Counted from the first letter of the stretch, positions 8,218 to 17,298 are shown. The stretch is 64,000 bases of DNA from Bog-756 sp035949055 (GCA_035949055.1 DASZIO010000023.1:1-64000); one strand, 5' to 3'. Numbers and translations: made by a program. Notes: generated by a model not told the origin, from the letters alone.

Positions 8218-9072
8218 GTGATTCTCGTAACCACGGCCGGCAAGGTGGGCTCGGCGGCGGCCCGCCTGATCGCCCAGCGAGACATTCCTCTGCGCGTCCT
8301 GGTGCGCCACCCCGAGAAAGCGGCCGAGAAGGTGGCCCCTCTCGCTCAAGCCGGAGTCGAGATCTTCCCGGGCGATCTGGACTCACCCGAGAGCATCGAC
8401 CAGGCGATGCGGGGTGTCTCGAAGGTGATTCTCGTCACCGAGCCGGTTCTCTCACAGGAGCTGAGCGTGATCGACAGTGCCCAGAGGGCCGGCATCGAGC
8501 ACGTCGTCAAGATCACCAACAAGGCCGACCCGCACTCGCCGATCGCCCGCCGCCGCATCCAGAGCGAGATCGAGGACGCCCTGGCCGCCTCGGGACTTCC
8601 CAATACCCTTCTGTGCAACAACGCCTACATGCAGAACTTTCTGATGATGGCGGCAGGGATAGCCCAAACCAGCAGTTTTCGCACTGCGACCGGCGACGGT
8701 CGGATCGGCCACGTCGATGTGCGGGACGTGGCCGCTGCCGCTGCCGAGATCGCGGTCTCCCCAGCTGGCCACGCCGAAAAGAGATACTGGCCGACCGGGC
8801 CTGAGTCGCTTTCGGGTAATGACGTGGCCGAGATCTTCACCAAGGTTCTTGGCCGACCGATCACCTTTCATCCGATTTCCTGCGAGGAACAGAAGCAAGC
8901 GATGATCGACGTCGGTCTCCCCGAACCCGTGGCCAAGGACAACGCCATAGCGGTCGCCTGGATGGCCGACGGCGATTGCGACTACGTCACCGGCGATGTG
9001 CCACAGATCCTCGGCCGACCGGCCGGCTCGTTCGAGCGGTTCGCCATCGACTACGCCGAGGCGTTCTCATGA
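8218..9072 (+). CDS. NmrA-like / atypical SDR NAD(P)-binding protein
   Basis: The GTG at 8218 is preceded by GGAGG (8206-8210) with 7-base spacing, which decides the start; the product has 284 residues. The N-terminus ILVTTAGKVGSAAARLIAQRD is a Rossmann strand-loop-helix of the NmrA type (GxxGxxG variant), followed by RVLVRHPEKA and a later DVRDVAAAAAEIA segment typical of NmrA/HSCARG-like and quinone oxidoreductase 2-like proteins. There is no classical SDR Tyr-x3-Lys. Such proteins are either redox sensors or NAD(P)H-dependent reductases. It is divergent from its probable TetR regulator and precedes an NTF2-fold protein and a hydrolase that may form one operon. Confidence 0.88.
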   Translation: MILVTTAGKVGSAAARLIAQRDIPLRVLVRHPEKAAEKVAPLAQAGVEIFPGDLDSPESIDQAMRGVSKVILVTEPVLSQELSVIDSAQRAGIEHVVKITNKADPHSPIARRRIQSEIEDALAASGLPNTLLCNNAYMQNFLMMAAGIAQTSSFRTATGDGRIGHVDVRDVAAAAAEIAVSPAGHAEKRYWPTGPESLSGNDVAEIFTKVLGRPITFHPISCEEQKQAMIDVGLPEPVAKDNAIAVAWMADGDCDYVTGDVPQILGRPAGSFERFAIDYAEAFS

Positions 9073-9175
9073 GGGTACGGCGTCGACGGCCTTGACCCTC
9101 CAGGCGTCGTCCCGGCTGCCGCCACGACCAGGGCCTTCGCGTCAAGAGAGAAGCAACCAGCAGAAAGGCCACCTG

Positions 9176-9631
9176 ATGACCATCAACACGGAAACGACGG
9201 GTCGGACCAAGCACCTGCTTGCGCTCATGACGAGGGGCGACGATCTCTTCAACGCACGAGACTGGACGGCGTTGGACGACGTGCACCACCCAGACATGAT
9301 CGCGTTCATCCCCGGGAGCGCAGAGCCGATCTACGGGCGGAAGGCCCATGGGGCTGCGATGCATGAGCTGGTCCGGATGTTTCCCGACGTCCGCGTCCAC
9401 ACCCCATACCCGATCCAGTTCGGAGGGGACGACTGGATCACGGTGGTCACCAACGCCACCGGGACGTTCACGGGAGAGATGACCCTGGCCGACGGCAAAG
9501 TGGTTCCGCCGACCGGAAAGGCGTTCGACCTCGAGTTCGCCCAGACCAGCAAGTGGGAGGGCGACCAGCTCATCGTCATCTCCGCCTTCTGGGACTCCGC
9601 TGTTCAGAGGCAGCAGATCGGCCTCGCCTAG
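9176..9631 (+). CDS. SnoaL-like / ester cyclase family protein (NTF2 fold)
   Basis: A 151-residue protein starting at the ATG at 9176, with a GAAAGG ribosome site upstream. DDLFNARDWTALDDVHHPDMIAFIPGSAEPIYGR is the typical opening of SnoaL/polyketide-cyclase-like NTF2-fold proteins, and the AFWDSAVQRQQIGLA ending is usual for the ester cyclase subgroup. Family members isomerise, cyclise or hydrate small hydrophobic substrates, and many are uncharacterised. It lies 103 bases after the NmrA-like gene and 77 bases before the hydrolase, in the same direction, so joint expression is likely. Substrate unknown. Confidence 0.85.
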   Translation: MTINTETTGRTKHLLALMTRGDDLFNARDWTALDDVHHPDMIAFIPGSAEPIYGRKAHGAAMHELVRMFPDVRVHTPYPIQFGGDDWITVVTNATGTFTGEMTLADGKVVPPTGKAFDLEFAQTSKWEGDQLIVISAFWDSAVQRQQIGLA

Positions 9632-9708
9632 CAGCCGAGTACGCCGGCCGGATCGCAGGAAAAGAACGATGCCCCGAGCGACTCCGATCGTAAGGAAAAG
9701 GAAGGCCG

Positions 9709-10654
9709 ATGACCTTCATTCAGGACAAAGTCGACTCCCCACAAGCGGAGACCAACGAGGCGCTCCAACGCTTCCTCGATGGCTTCGCCTCGCCACCGCG
9801 ATCGCCGGTCTTTCACTCACCGTCCGAGCACGATCTCGATTACAAGGACGTCACCTTTCTCGCAACTGACGGTGTTCCGCTCGAGGCTTGGTTCATCCCT
9901 GCTCGTGGATCGAACAAGCTGATCATCGCAAATCACCCTCTTGGGTTCAGCCGATCTGGCATTCCCACCCAGTTGGACCCATGGCACGCAGCCTGGGCGC
10001 CGAGCGGCAACGGATTCGAAGTCGACTTGGTGCCCGACTACAAGATCCTTCACGACGCCGGGTACAACGTGCTTACCTACGACTTGCGCAACCACGGACT
10101 CAGCAGCGCGGCGAACGGTGGGGTTGTCACACACGGGTTTACCGAGAGCCGTGACGTCGTCGGCTCTCTCCACTACGCACGCACGTGTCCCGACACTCGT
10201 GACATGATCATCGGGCTGTTCAGCCGCTGTTTTGGTGGTGTGTCCACGCTAGCTGCAATGGCGCGATTCCCCGAGGAATTTGGTGACGTCCAATGCCTCG
10301 TCTCGCCCCAGCCGATCACCCCTCGCTACATCGCCAAACGACGCCTCGAAGTGTTGGGCAGGCGACCGCCTCGATGACTTCAACACGCTTCTCCGCTTGC
10401 GCACCAGCGTCGGGCTCGAACAACGGATCCCACAGGAGTGGGCCAAAAACGTCCGCATACCAACTTTCCTCTATCAGGTTCACGACGACATCCTCACCGA
10501 GCCGGAGGACGTCCAAGCCATGTACGACAACATTCCCATGGCCGATAAGAAATTGCAGTGGATCGAGGGCACGACAGCCCGATGGGACGGCTACCTGGAA
10601 TTCCAACGTCGACCTGAACCGATGCTCGAGTGGTTCGACCAGCACATGGCCTGA
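9709..10654 (+). pseudogene. Alpha/beta hydrolase, single frameshift near 10357
   Basis: The frame from the ATG at 9709 encodes DGVPLEAWFIPA, NHPLGFSRSG, DLRNHGLSS and a GLFSRCFGG nucleophile elbow, then runs out of family sequence at LEVLG and stops at 10377. The next frame continues exactly where the family should: AGDRLDDFNTLLRLRTS, IPTFLYQVHDDILT and WFDQHMA, to 10654. One net base change of frame at about 10357 separates them. Joined, the product would have about 314 residues. The elbow has Ser-Arg-Cys-Phe-Gly, so the nucleophile may be Cys as in dienelactone hydrolases. Either a real inactivating mutation or a sequencing error. Confidence 0.8.
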
Positions 10655-10926
10655 ATCGGTGAAACCGGGGGCTAGCGGTATCGCACGGTAGGCGACCGAG
10701 CGGGTCGCGACCGAACCGCCTAATCGGCACGGTCGGCGGGGCATGCCAGCTCGCACTGTCACAGAACGAACGGGGCCGGGGAGCGACGCCCGGGCCTCGT
10801 GCCATTAAACGCCAAGCCAGCGCGTCTGGGCGCTCAAGCCCAACCGTGCGGCAGCCGATACCACGGGACAGATCCTTTCGACAAGACGGCGGGCTGCCTT
10901 CCAGGTAGGGGCGCATGGAGAGAGTC

Positions 10927-11898
10927 ATGAGTGACACTTCACAGGGCTCTGGGTGGTGGCAAGCCTCGGACGGAAAGTGGTACGCACCCGAGCTCCACCC
11001 GAACTACGTACCGGAACCGCTGGTCACCACTGTGGCTACACCACCACCGACCCCGCCTCTGAGCGTTCCAACGTTGCCACTGGCAGAGTCACCGACCGGA
11101 AACGCAACGCCGAACTTCCTCCCCTTCACCAGCGGCGGAACTCCCAATAGAGATCCAGCGACGGGTCACAAGGGGACGCCCGTCTACAGGAGGTGGTGGT
11201 TCTGGGTAGTCGGGGCTGTCGCGCTGATTCTGGTCATAGCGGTAGCGGCAAGTGCTGGCTCAAAGAAAACCACGTCTGCCAGTAACAGCTCGACCACCGT
11301 TGTCCCGACCGCGACGACGCCGTCGACGGGCTCACCGACAACGACACCACAAGCGGCAGCGCCATCATCTTCAGGCCGACAGGTTGAGGGAACTCTGGCA
11401 ACTCTCGGAGCCGGCACCTTTACCGGAGGGAAGGACGTAGCCGTTGGCCTGTATGATGTGACGGCACCGTCTGGACAGAGTGGGAACTTTCGAGTTACCG
11501 GGACTGACCGTTACAACGAGATCCTCGGAACCGACGGCGCCGGCAGCGGTGTTCCCGTTGTCAGGACAAAGATCTCCCACGGTGACCGGATTCAGATCTC
11601 TGGCCTGAGCAATGTGACCTTCACCCCTGTAACAACGCCGTTTGTTACTACCCACGCAACGGTGAATCTGTATGCGGGAACGTGGGTCGTTGGCCAGGAC
11701 ATCGGGGTTGGTAGGTACGTCGCCACTCCCGGCGCGGGACAGAGCGGGAACTTTATCGTCTCGGGGAGCAACGGCTACAACGAGATTCTTGGCGGCGACA
11801 GCTCCTTGGGAGGAGTTCCGTCAGTGACCGTTACCATCTCCAAAGGTGATGTGATCGACATCTCCGGGTTGAGCCAGGTAACGATGACTGCTCAGTAG
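10927..11898 (+). CDS. Membrane-anchored protein with N-terminal DUF2510-like motif and two C-terminal repeats
   Basis: The ATG at 10927 is preferred over that at 10915 because GGAGAG lies just upstream; the product has 323 residues. Residues 7-22 (GSGWWQASDGKWYAPE) match the DUF2510 tryptophan motif, which in actinobacterial membrane proteins faces the cytoplasm. A Pro/Thr-rich linker leads to one membrane helix (about residues 93-113, WWFWVVGAVALILVIAVAA). The outer part has a Ser/Thr-rich spacer and then two tandem copies of about 75 residues: each has VG.Y.VTAPSG/ATPGAG, QSGNF.V.G...YNEILG, and a GD.I.ISGLS ending. These repeats probably form beta domains on the cell surface. No function is known. 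Confidence 0.75.
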   Translation: MSDTSQGSGWWQASDGKWYAPELHPNYVPEPLVTTVATPPPTPPLSVPTLPLAESPTGNATPNFLPFTSGGTPNRDPATGHKGTPVYRRWWFWVVGAVALILVIAVAASAGSKKTTSASNSSTTVVPTATTPSTGSPTTTPQAAAPSSSGRQVEGTLATLGAGTFTGGKDVAVGLYDVTAPSGQSGNFRVTGTDRYNEILGTDGAGSGVPVVRTKISHGDRIQISGLSNVTFTPVTTPFVTTHATVNLYAGTWVVGQDIGVGRYVATPGAGQSGNFIVSGSNGYNEILGGDSSLGGVPSVTVTISKGDVIDISGLSQVTMTAQ

Positions 11899-12008
11899 GC
11901 CCACTCACTTTCAGCCTTGCCTGCTTGAGATTGCAGCGCCACGCTGGCATCAGCTTTGAGCTCCAAGTGCCGTCTCGCCTCCTTTCGCTTGGCATGTCAG
12001 CTGACCGA

Positions 12009-14411
12009 TCACAGGCCAAGGGGACGTTCTCCGATCACGCCAGCTTCTCGCAGCTCTGCGAGATCGTTGAGGTCGATGCCGAGCACCTGGGTGAGTACCT
12101 CCTCGTTGTGTTGACCGAGTAGAGGCGCAGGCGATCGGTAGCTGCGCTCGGGACCACCACTGAGACGCATCGGCCACCCGGGAAAACGATGCTCGCCCAC
12201 GACGTCATGGTTCACCGGCTCCCAGAAACCCCGCGCCTCCATCTGCTCGTTCTCGTCGATCGCATAGGCCCCAATAACCGGCTCGGCCCCGGCTTTACCG
12301 AGCGCCTCGATGGCAGCACCCAAGGATCGCCCGGCGCACCAGGCGCCGATCTTTCCGTCCAGTCTGTCGTGTGCCGAGCGACGACCTTCGAGAGTGGCGA
12401 ACTCCGGCAGCTCGAGCCACGAGACCGCGCCGATGACCTCGCACAGTGCCGACCACTGGTCGTCGTTGACCACCGACAGGGCGAGCCATTCGCCGCGTCC
12501 AGCGCATGCGTAGACGCCCTGGGGGGCGGCTCGAACGCTTCGGTTTCCCTGCCGGGTCATCAACTCGCCGTAGGCCTCGAACTCGAGGATCTGTTCGGCT
12601 GCGACATTCACGGCCAGATCGATCATCGGCGCCTCGATGTGCTGGCCCGCACCAGTCAACCGGCGCTCCTGAAGAGCGGCGAGAACGGCGAAGGCCACGT
12701 GGATACCCGCGAGCGGGTCGCAGAGGCCGGGCGCCATGGGGGAACCATCCTCATATCCGGTCACGAAGGCCATGCCTGAGGCTTGCTCCATGGTCGTGGC
12801 GAAGCCGGGACGGTCGCGCCAGGGTCCGTCGAGGCCCCAGCCGGGCATGCGGACCATGACGATATCCGGCCGCACCTCGCGCATCGTGTCGTAGGTCAGT
12901 CGGAAGTGCTCCATCACCCGTGGCGTGAAGTTCTCGACGACGACATCTGACTGTGCAGCCAGCCCAATGAACAGCTCGCGGCCCCGGTCGTCTCCGAGAT
13001 TCAATGTGATGCCCCGCTTGTTGAGGTTGGCCGAGTGGAAGAGGTACCCCTGCTCCCACCACTGTTCGGTGGTCGGGGACACACTGACGTTGAATCGCAT
13101 GGCGTCGGGACGCTGGATCGACTCAACCTTGATCACATCGGCGCCTAGTGCGGCGAGGTATTGGGTTGCGGCCGGACCGGCCCAGAAGGCGGTGACGTCG
13201 AGCACGCGGATGCCTTCCAACGGCAGGTCGGCCCCAGCGCCGGGTCGCGTCGGTCGAGGTGCAGAGCGATCCGATGCGAACGGGACTGCCGCGTGCTCAT
13301 CGATGCTCGGAGCGGCCACTGCTGGCCGCGGTTTGGTGGCGGAGCTCAGGAAGGGGGGACGCGGATGGGAGAAGCCGCCCCGAGGGTTGGGCGAAAAGAG
13401 CCCGCTCTCGGCGAACGGCCCGAATTGCGCCAAGGTGGCACCGTTCAGGACGGGAGCTGCGGGGACCCGAAACATTGCAGCTCGCTCGACGATCTCGGCG
13501 ACCTCATGCCCTCGCATCCAGGCATCGATGACGTCGTGGAGCTCCGACGCGTGGGCGATCCTCGAACGCGGGCTGTTGAACTCAGTCCGGTCCATGAGGT
13601 CCTGGCGATCGATCATGGCCAGGAAGTCGCGCCACTGCTGCACAGTCAGGGTCGTCAGTCCGACGAAGCCATCCTTGCATCGCTCGATATCGGGTTGCAT
13701 GCGATAGGTTCCCCGGCGGCGAGCACCGCCTGGGAACGAAGCCGCTACCGAGGGGTAGCAGACGAAGGTGACGGCGAGGGATTCCAGTGTCGACACGTCG
13801 ATCTGTTCACCCCTGCCCGTCTGCTCCACGCGGGCTCGCGCGGCGAGGGCGCCGGCCGCGCCGTACGCACCCGCAACCCACTCTCCGAGGCCGCCGCCGA
13901 CGGCGAGTGGATCGCGGTCAGGAACTCCATGGTTGTGCAACGAGCCAGAGAGAGCCTGGAGGAGGAAGTCATTGGCGCTCCGGCCGCGGCGCGGGCCGGT
14001 GAGGCCAAATGGCGTGATGGAAATGCTGATGATCTTGTCGTTGATTTCGAGGATGTCGGCGAAGCGGAGTTCTCGATCTGCCAGCTGCTCCGGTAAGGAG
14101 GTTGTGACGGCGATATCGCTTGATGCAAGGAGATCGAGCGCACGAGCGCGTCCTCCAGGTTCGTCGAGCGCGGCGACGACGCTCCGTTGCCCGGCGGCGA
14201 GATAGCGGAAGAGCACACCATCCGGATCGCCGTCCCGACCGACGGACTCCGACCTTGACCACTGCCGGAGGGGGTGACCCTCTGGAGGCTCGATCTTGAG
14301 GACTTCGGCGCCGGCATCGCAGAGCAGCTTGGTGCAATAGGAGCCAGCGATATCCTGCGAGAGGTCCACCACTCGGACACCGGCGAGCGAGTTGAGCGGG
14401 CCCCCGGGCAC
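12009..14411 (-). CDS. CaiB/BaiF family III CoA-transferase, two domains fused
   Basis: An 800-residue protein made of two complete CaiB-type halves (about 1-370 and 395-800) joined by a Pro-rich linker. Half one opens LAGVRVVDLSQDIAGSYCTKLLCDAGAEVLKIEPPEG; half two opens LPLEGIRVLDVTAFWAGPAATQYLAALGADVIKVES. Class III CoA-transferases move CoA between acids through an Asp-bound acyl intermediate. That Asp is recognisable in half two (CDPLAGIHVAFAVLAAL); the aligned position in half one is Glu (LGEWVAGAYGAAGALAA), so half two may carry the chemistry. The native family dimer is intertwined, so a fusion would act as a pseudo-dimer. The start is the GTG at 14411. It is divergent from a Rieske oxygenase across a large inverted repeat, hinting at a shared aromatic- or acid-degradation role. 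Confidence 0.92.
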   Translation of the reverse strand: MPGGPLNSLAGVRVVDLSQDIAGSYCTKLLCDAGAEVLKIEPPEGHPLRQWSRSESVGRDGDPDGVLFRYLAAGQRSVVAALDEPGGRARALDLLASSDIAVTTSLPEQLADRELRFADILEINDKIISISITPFGLTGPRRGRSANDFLLQALSGSLHNHGVPDRDPLAVGGGLGEWVAGAYGAAGALAARARVEQTGRGEQIDVSTLESLAVTFVCYPSVAASFPGGARRRGTYRMQPDIERCKDGFVGLTTLTVQQWRDFLAMIDRQDLMDRTEFNSPRSRIAHASELHDVIDAWMRGHEVAEIVERAAMFRVPAAPVLNGATLAQFGPFAESGLFSPNPRGGFSHPRPPFLSSATKPRPAVAAPSIDEHAAVPFASDRSAPRPTRPGAGADLPLEGIRVLDVTAFWAGPAATQYLAALGADVIKVESIQRPDAMRFNVSVSPTTEQWWEQGYLFHSANLNKRGITLNLGDDRGRELFIGLAAQSDVVVENFTPRVMEHFRLTYDTMREVRPDIVMVRMPGWGLDGPWRDRPGFATTMEQASGMAFVTGYEDGSPMAPGLCDPLAGIHVAFAVLAALQERRLTGAGQHIEAPMIDLAVNVAAEQILEFEAYGELMTRQGNRSVRAAPQGVYACAGRGEWLALSVVNDDQWSALCEVIGAVSWLELPEFATLEGRRSAHDRLDGKIGAWCAGRSLGAAIEALGKAGAEPVIGAYAIDENEQMEARGFWEPVNHDVVGEHRFPGWPMRLSGGPERSYRSPAPLLGQHNEEVLTQVLGIDLNDLAELREAGVIGERPLGL

Positions 14412-14418
14412 TTCGCAA

Positions 14419-14486
14419 GAATATCGAGTCGGCCCGTCTCACGCTAGGTGTTCGTGACGGTTGTGATACGGTCCGACTCAATATTC
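14419..14486. promoter_or_regulatory. 14-bp inverted repeat in the CaiB / Rieske divergent promoter region
   Basis: GAATATCGAGTCGG (14419-14432) is repeated inverted at 14473-14486 with one mismatch; the 40-base centre lies between the two genes. The left arm is 8 bases from the CoA-transferase GTG. On the minus strand, TTGCGA and TATCAC about 16 bases apart give a weak promoter overlapping the right arm. Likely a two-site operator for a dimeric regulator. Confidence 0.6.
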
Positions 14487-14540
14487 GCAACCGATGGCAT
14501 GGCGGGTCGACCCATCGATCCGAGAGGTGGCAATGATGCG

Positions 14541-15863
14541 ATGGTCATGACCGACGACCGATATGCATTGCGGGAAGCCGGTGGGATGGTGGTCGTCCCG
14601 GGGGCTCGCTATACGTCTCAGGAGTTCTTCGATCTCGAGATGGAGCGGCTCTGGCCGCACGTATGGCAGGTGGCATGCCGCGAAGAGGAGATCCCCGAAC
14701 CAGGCGACTTCCTCGAATACACCATCGGCGACCAGTCGATCCTCGTGGTACGCAGAGACGATCGCGACATCAGTGCGTTCTTCAACTCCTGTCCGCATCG
14801 CGGCACCCGACTGGCTTCCGGGGTGGGCAGCTTCGCCGCGTCCCAAATCCGCTGCCGCTACCACGGGTGGCGCTGGACTCTTCAAGGGAATATCACAGAG
14901 GTGGTCGACCGCCATGACTTCCCGCCATCGTTGACCGACGATCTGGTCTGCCTCGGCGAGGTGCAGGTGGGCCGGTGGGGTGGGTTCGTATTCGTGAACA
15001 TGGATCCCAGCAGCGAACCGTTTGACTCGTTCCTCGACACCATTCCCGAGCGCTTCGCAACCTACCGGTTTCAGAATCTGCGGTTTCGCTCGTACCGGAC
15101 CATCGTCTTCGAGTGCAACTGGAAAACGGCGGTCGACGCCTTCAACGAGAGCTACCACCCGCAAGCTCTGCACCCGCAGATGCTGACCTGGTTCAACGAC
15201 ACCCTCTTCACCTACGAACAGATGGGGCAACACAGCTGCTACTACGTCCCAGAGGAGCGTCAGCGCGAGGCGGGGCCGAGCCCGCGCCTCGGCCTGAGGC
15301 GGGAGGACGTCGACCCAGCAGAGCAGCTCGCGGAACGGATCGACGCCGTGGCGGGTCTTTTCCCCCGCGAAGACCAAGCGGTTTTCGAGGACCTGAAGAA
15401 GAACGGCCCTCCACCGGGGAAGTCGCTGGGGAAGGTGTTCGACGAGCTCCGCCTCAACGCCATGCGCCGCCGCGGGATCGACGTCGAAGGCCTGACTGAC
15501 AAGGACCTTCGCGGGTCAGGGACCATCCACCTCTTCCCGAACTTCCTCGGCCCCATCACCCACGGCAACGCCACCCTTTATCGCGCTAGGCCGAACGGAC
15601 TGGACCCCGACAGCACGTTGCTCGACTTCTGGGCCCTCGAATGGGTGCCGCCGGACGCGGAACCCAAGCCTGTCAAGCGCAAGTTTTACGAGGACTGGAC
15701 CGAAAAGGACTGGGGCACCATCAACAATCAGGACTTCGGGAATCTCGCGGAGGCCACCAAGGGCATGAAGTCCGCGGGTTACCGCGGCGCGTTGCTCAAC
15801 CCGGTGCAGGAGGTCAACCTTATCCACCACCACCGAGTACTCGACCAGTACCTCTCGACCTGA
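14541..15863 (+). CDS. Aromatic ring-hydroxylating oxygenase, Rieske alpha subunit
   Basis: The ATG at 14541 follows GAGAGGTGG (14522-14530); the product has 440 residues. The Rieske [2Fe-2S] motif is complete: Cys84-Pro-His86-Arg-Gly and Cys105-Arg-Tyr-His108-Gly-Trp. The mononuclear iron motif is NWKTAVDAFNESYHPQALH (His206 and His211, bridging Asp near residue 200), with a C-terminal domain of normal length. Such oxygenases insert oxygen from O2 into aromatic or other hydrophobic substrates, and need a reductase and usually a ferredoxin. A 2Fe-2S ferredoxin gene lies about 1 kb downstream on the other strand; no reductase is seen. Substrate cannot be read from sequence. Confidence 0.92.
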   Translation: MVMTDDRYALREAGGMVVVPGARYTSQEFFDLEMERLWPHVWQVACREEEIPEPGDFLEYTIGDQSILVVRRDDRDISAFFNSCPHRGTRLASGVGSFAASQIRCRYHGWRWTLQGNITEVVDRHDFPPSLTDDLVCLGEVQVGRWGGFVFVNMDPSSEPFDSFLDTIPERFATYRFQNLRFRSYRTIVFECNWKTAVDAFNESYHPQALHPQMLTWFNDTLFTYEQMGQHSCYYVPEERQREAGPSPRLGLRREDVDPAEQLAERIDAVAGLFPREDQAVFEDLKKNGPPPGKSLGKVFDELRLNAMRRRGIDVEGLTDKDLRGSGTIHLFPNFLGPITHGNATLYRARPNGLDPDSTLLDFWALEWVPPDAEPKPVKRKFYEDWTEKDWGTINNQDFGNLAEATKGMKSAGYRGALLNPVQEVNLIHHHRVLDQYLST

Positions 15864-15876
15864 GGACCGCAAGACG

Positions 15877-16179
15877 GTGAACTCGACACCGGCGAACTCC
15901 GCTGACGCGTGCGAGCTGGCCAGGACCTTCGGCTACTGGAGCCCAACCTACGCGGCCGATCCCTATGCGCTGTTCCGACGGCTCCGCCGCGACGGCCCAG
16001 TAGCTCACAGTGACAAGCTCGAGGGCTACTACATCCTCTCCCGTTACGAACACGTCAGCGCCGCCCTCCGAGACCACGGCATTTTCACGTCGACGGTTCT
16101 CACCGCATCGGCGATCCCTGTCGAAGTACGCCCTCCGGTCCCGCCCCTCGACCGGGATCCGCCGACGCACGCCCGCTGA
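15877..16179 (+). pseudogene. Cytochrome P450, N-terminal stub only
   Basis: The first 100 residues are unmistakably a bacterial P450 N-terminus: YAADPYALFRRLRRDGPVAHSDKLEGYYILSRYEHVSAALRDHGIFTS, ending in PPLDRDPPTHAR where family members continue with YRRLL. A TGA follows at once, and the next gene starts 5 bases later. The I-helix, ExxR and heme-Cys regions are missing, so about three quarters of the gene are gone. It starts 13 bases after the Rieske gene with a GTG, so it was probably in the same operon. Confidence 0.85.
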
Positions 16180-16184
16180 CCGGC

Positions 16185-16775
16185 ATGGGACGAAGAGGCC
16201 GCGGGCGACCCCGCGACACCAGCATCGAGACGGCAGTGCTGGAAGCGTCGGTCGCTGAGATCGCGGAGAAGGGCCTCGATGCCACGACCATGGAAGGCAT
16301 CGCCGACCGCTCCGGCGTCAGTAAGGCGACGCTCTACCGCCGATGGCCGAACAAGACGGCCATTCTCTACTTTCTCGCCGATCAGCTCGTGGACATGATC
16401 GAACCGGCAGACACCGGCGACCTCCGCAAGGACCTCCTCACCGTCTTCGAGCCGCTTGCCGAGCAGTCCTACGGCGACGGCCCCTTCGCGTTGCTCGCTC
16501 CGACGTTCATCGCCGCCGCGGCGCACGATCCGCAGATGCGAGTCTTCGTCCAAGATCACGTGGCCTCTCGACGAGCCGGCGCGACCAAGGCTCTCCGGCG
16601 AGCACAGCGGCGAGGGGAGCTGCGTGGCGGCGTCGACGTCACGCTGACTGTGGAAATGATCGCCGGGGCACTCTCCGAGCGGGCATGTCTGCTCGGCAAG
16701 CCGGTTACCTCCACGTATGTCCGCAAAGTCATCGACCAGGCCATCGCGGGGGTCGTGGTCGACAAAAGGTCATGA
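16185..16775 (+). CDS. TetR family transcriptional regulator
   Basis: A 196-residue regulator. GRGRPRDTSIETAVLEASVAEIAEKG is followed by TTMEGIADRSGVSKATLYRRWPNKTAILYFLADQL, a complete TetR DNA-binding domain at residues 5-65. The C-terminal domain is typical in length. The gene begins 5 bases after the P450 stub ends, so the deletion that removed the P450 probably placed it directly in the Rieske transcript. It is a candidate ligand-responsive regulator for the inverted repeat at 14419-14486; that link is inference. Confidence 0.9.
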   Translation: MGRRGRGRPRDTSIETAVLEASVAEIAEKGLDATTMEGIADRSGVSKATLYRRWPNKTAILYFLADQLVDMIEPADTGDLRKDLLTVFEPLAEQSYGDGPFALLAPTFIAAAAHDPQMRVFVQDHVASRRAGATKALRRAQRRGELRGGVDVTLTVEMIAGALSERACLLGKPVTSTYVRKVIDQAIAGVVVDKRS

Positions 16776-17099
16776 CAGGGGCCTGACCCCACGTTTGGTC
16801 ACGGCCGTATCGCAGACGGGATGCACTTGGCATGCGAGGCGGATGTTCTTTCCGGCATAGAACGACCGCCCTTCAAAGAGCTTCAGCCCGTCCAGTTCGA
16901 GCGACGTGGGCTCCTCAAAGGCGCTGCGGTCGTCAACCTCGATCCAGCACGCTGTGCATTCCGCTTGTCCGTGGCAGAGGGTCGGCCAGTAAAACCCGAG
17001 CCTCTCGGCGGCCCGCATCAGGGGCTCATCCTCCCGCACTTCGATGACCACGCCTGACGGTCGGACGCGGACCCTGGTAGTTGGTCCCGAGTCCGTCAC
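16770..17099 (-). CDS. Plant-type [2Fe-2S] ferredoxin
   Basis: The GTG at 17099, with GGCGGGAA upstream, gives a 109-residue protein; the frame is open further upstream, but that part lacks family similarity. The N-terminal half is beta-grasp-like (VRVRPSGVVIEVREDEPLMRAAERLGFYWPTLC). The cluster ligands read CHGQAECTAC (Cys-x5-Cys-x2-Cys), with the fourth Cys in IRLACQVHPV. It is an electron carrier, a plausible partner of the Rieske oxygenase or of the P450s in this window. Its last 6 bases overlap the end of the convergent TetR gene. Confidence 0.88.
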   Translation of the reverse strand: MTDSGPTTRVRVRPSGVVIEVREDEPLMRAAERLGFYWPTLCHGQAECTACWIEVDDRSAFEEPTSLELDGLKLFEGRSFYAGKNIRLACQVHPVCDTAVTKRGVRPLS

Positions 17100-17298
17100 A
17101 TTCGGGTTCCCGCCGTGATCATGGGCATCGCCGGAGATTGCACCGCCGCGACGCTCGCCGAGAGGCCCGGTCGAGCAGGGGTCTTGGGGAAGGCGCCACA
17201 GCAAACCACCCCTGCGACGAGGTCGCTCGCGGCCGACGGTCTGCCCGTAGCCTCATCACGTGCTCGATCCTTCGTTCACGACCATGGGCTGGCGGCAG

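Noticed and set aside
10691..10707. GCGACC-N5-GGTCGC hairpin as terminator of the hydrolase
   Set aside because: Only six base pairs with no tail; common by chance at this GC content.
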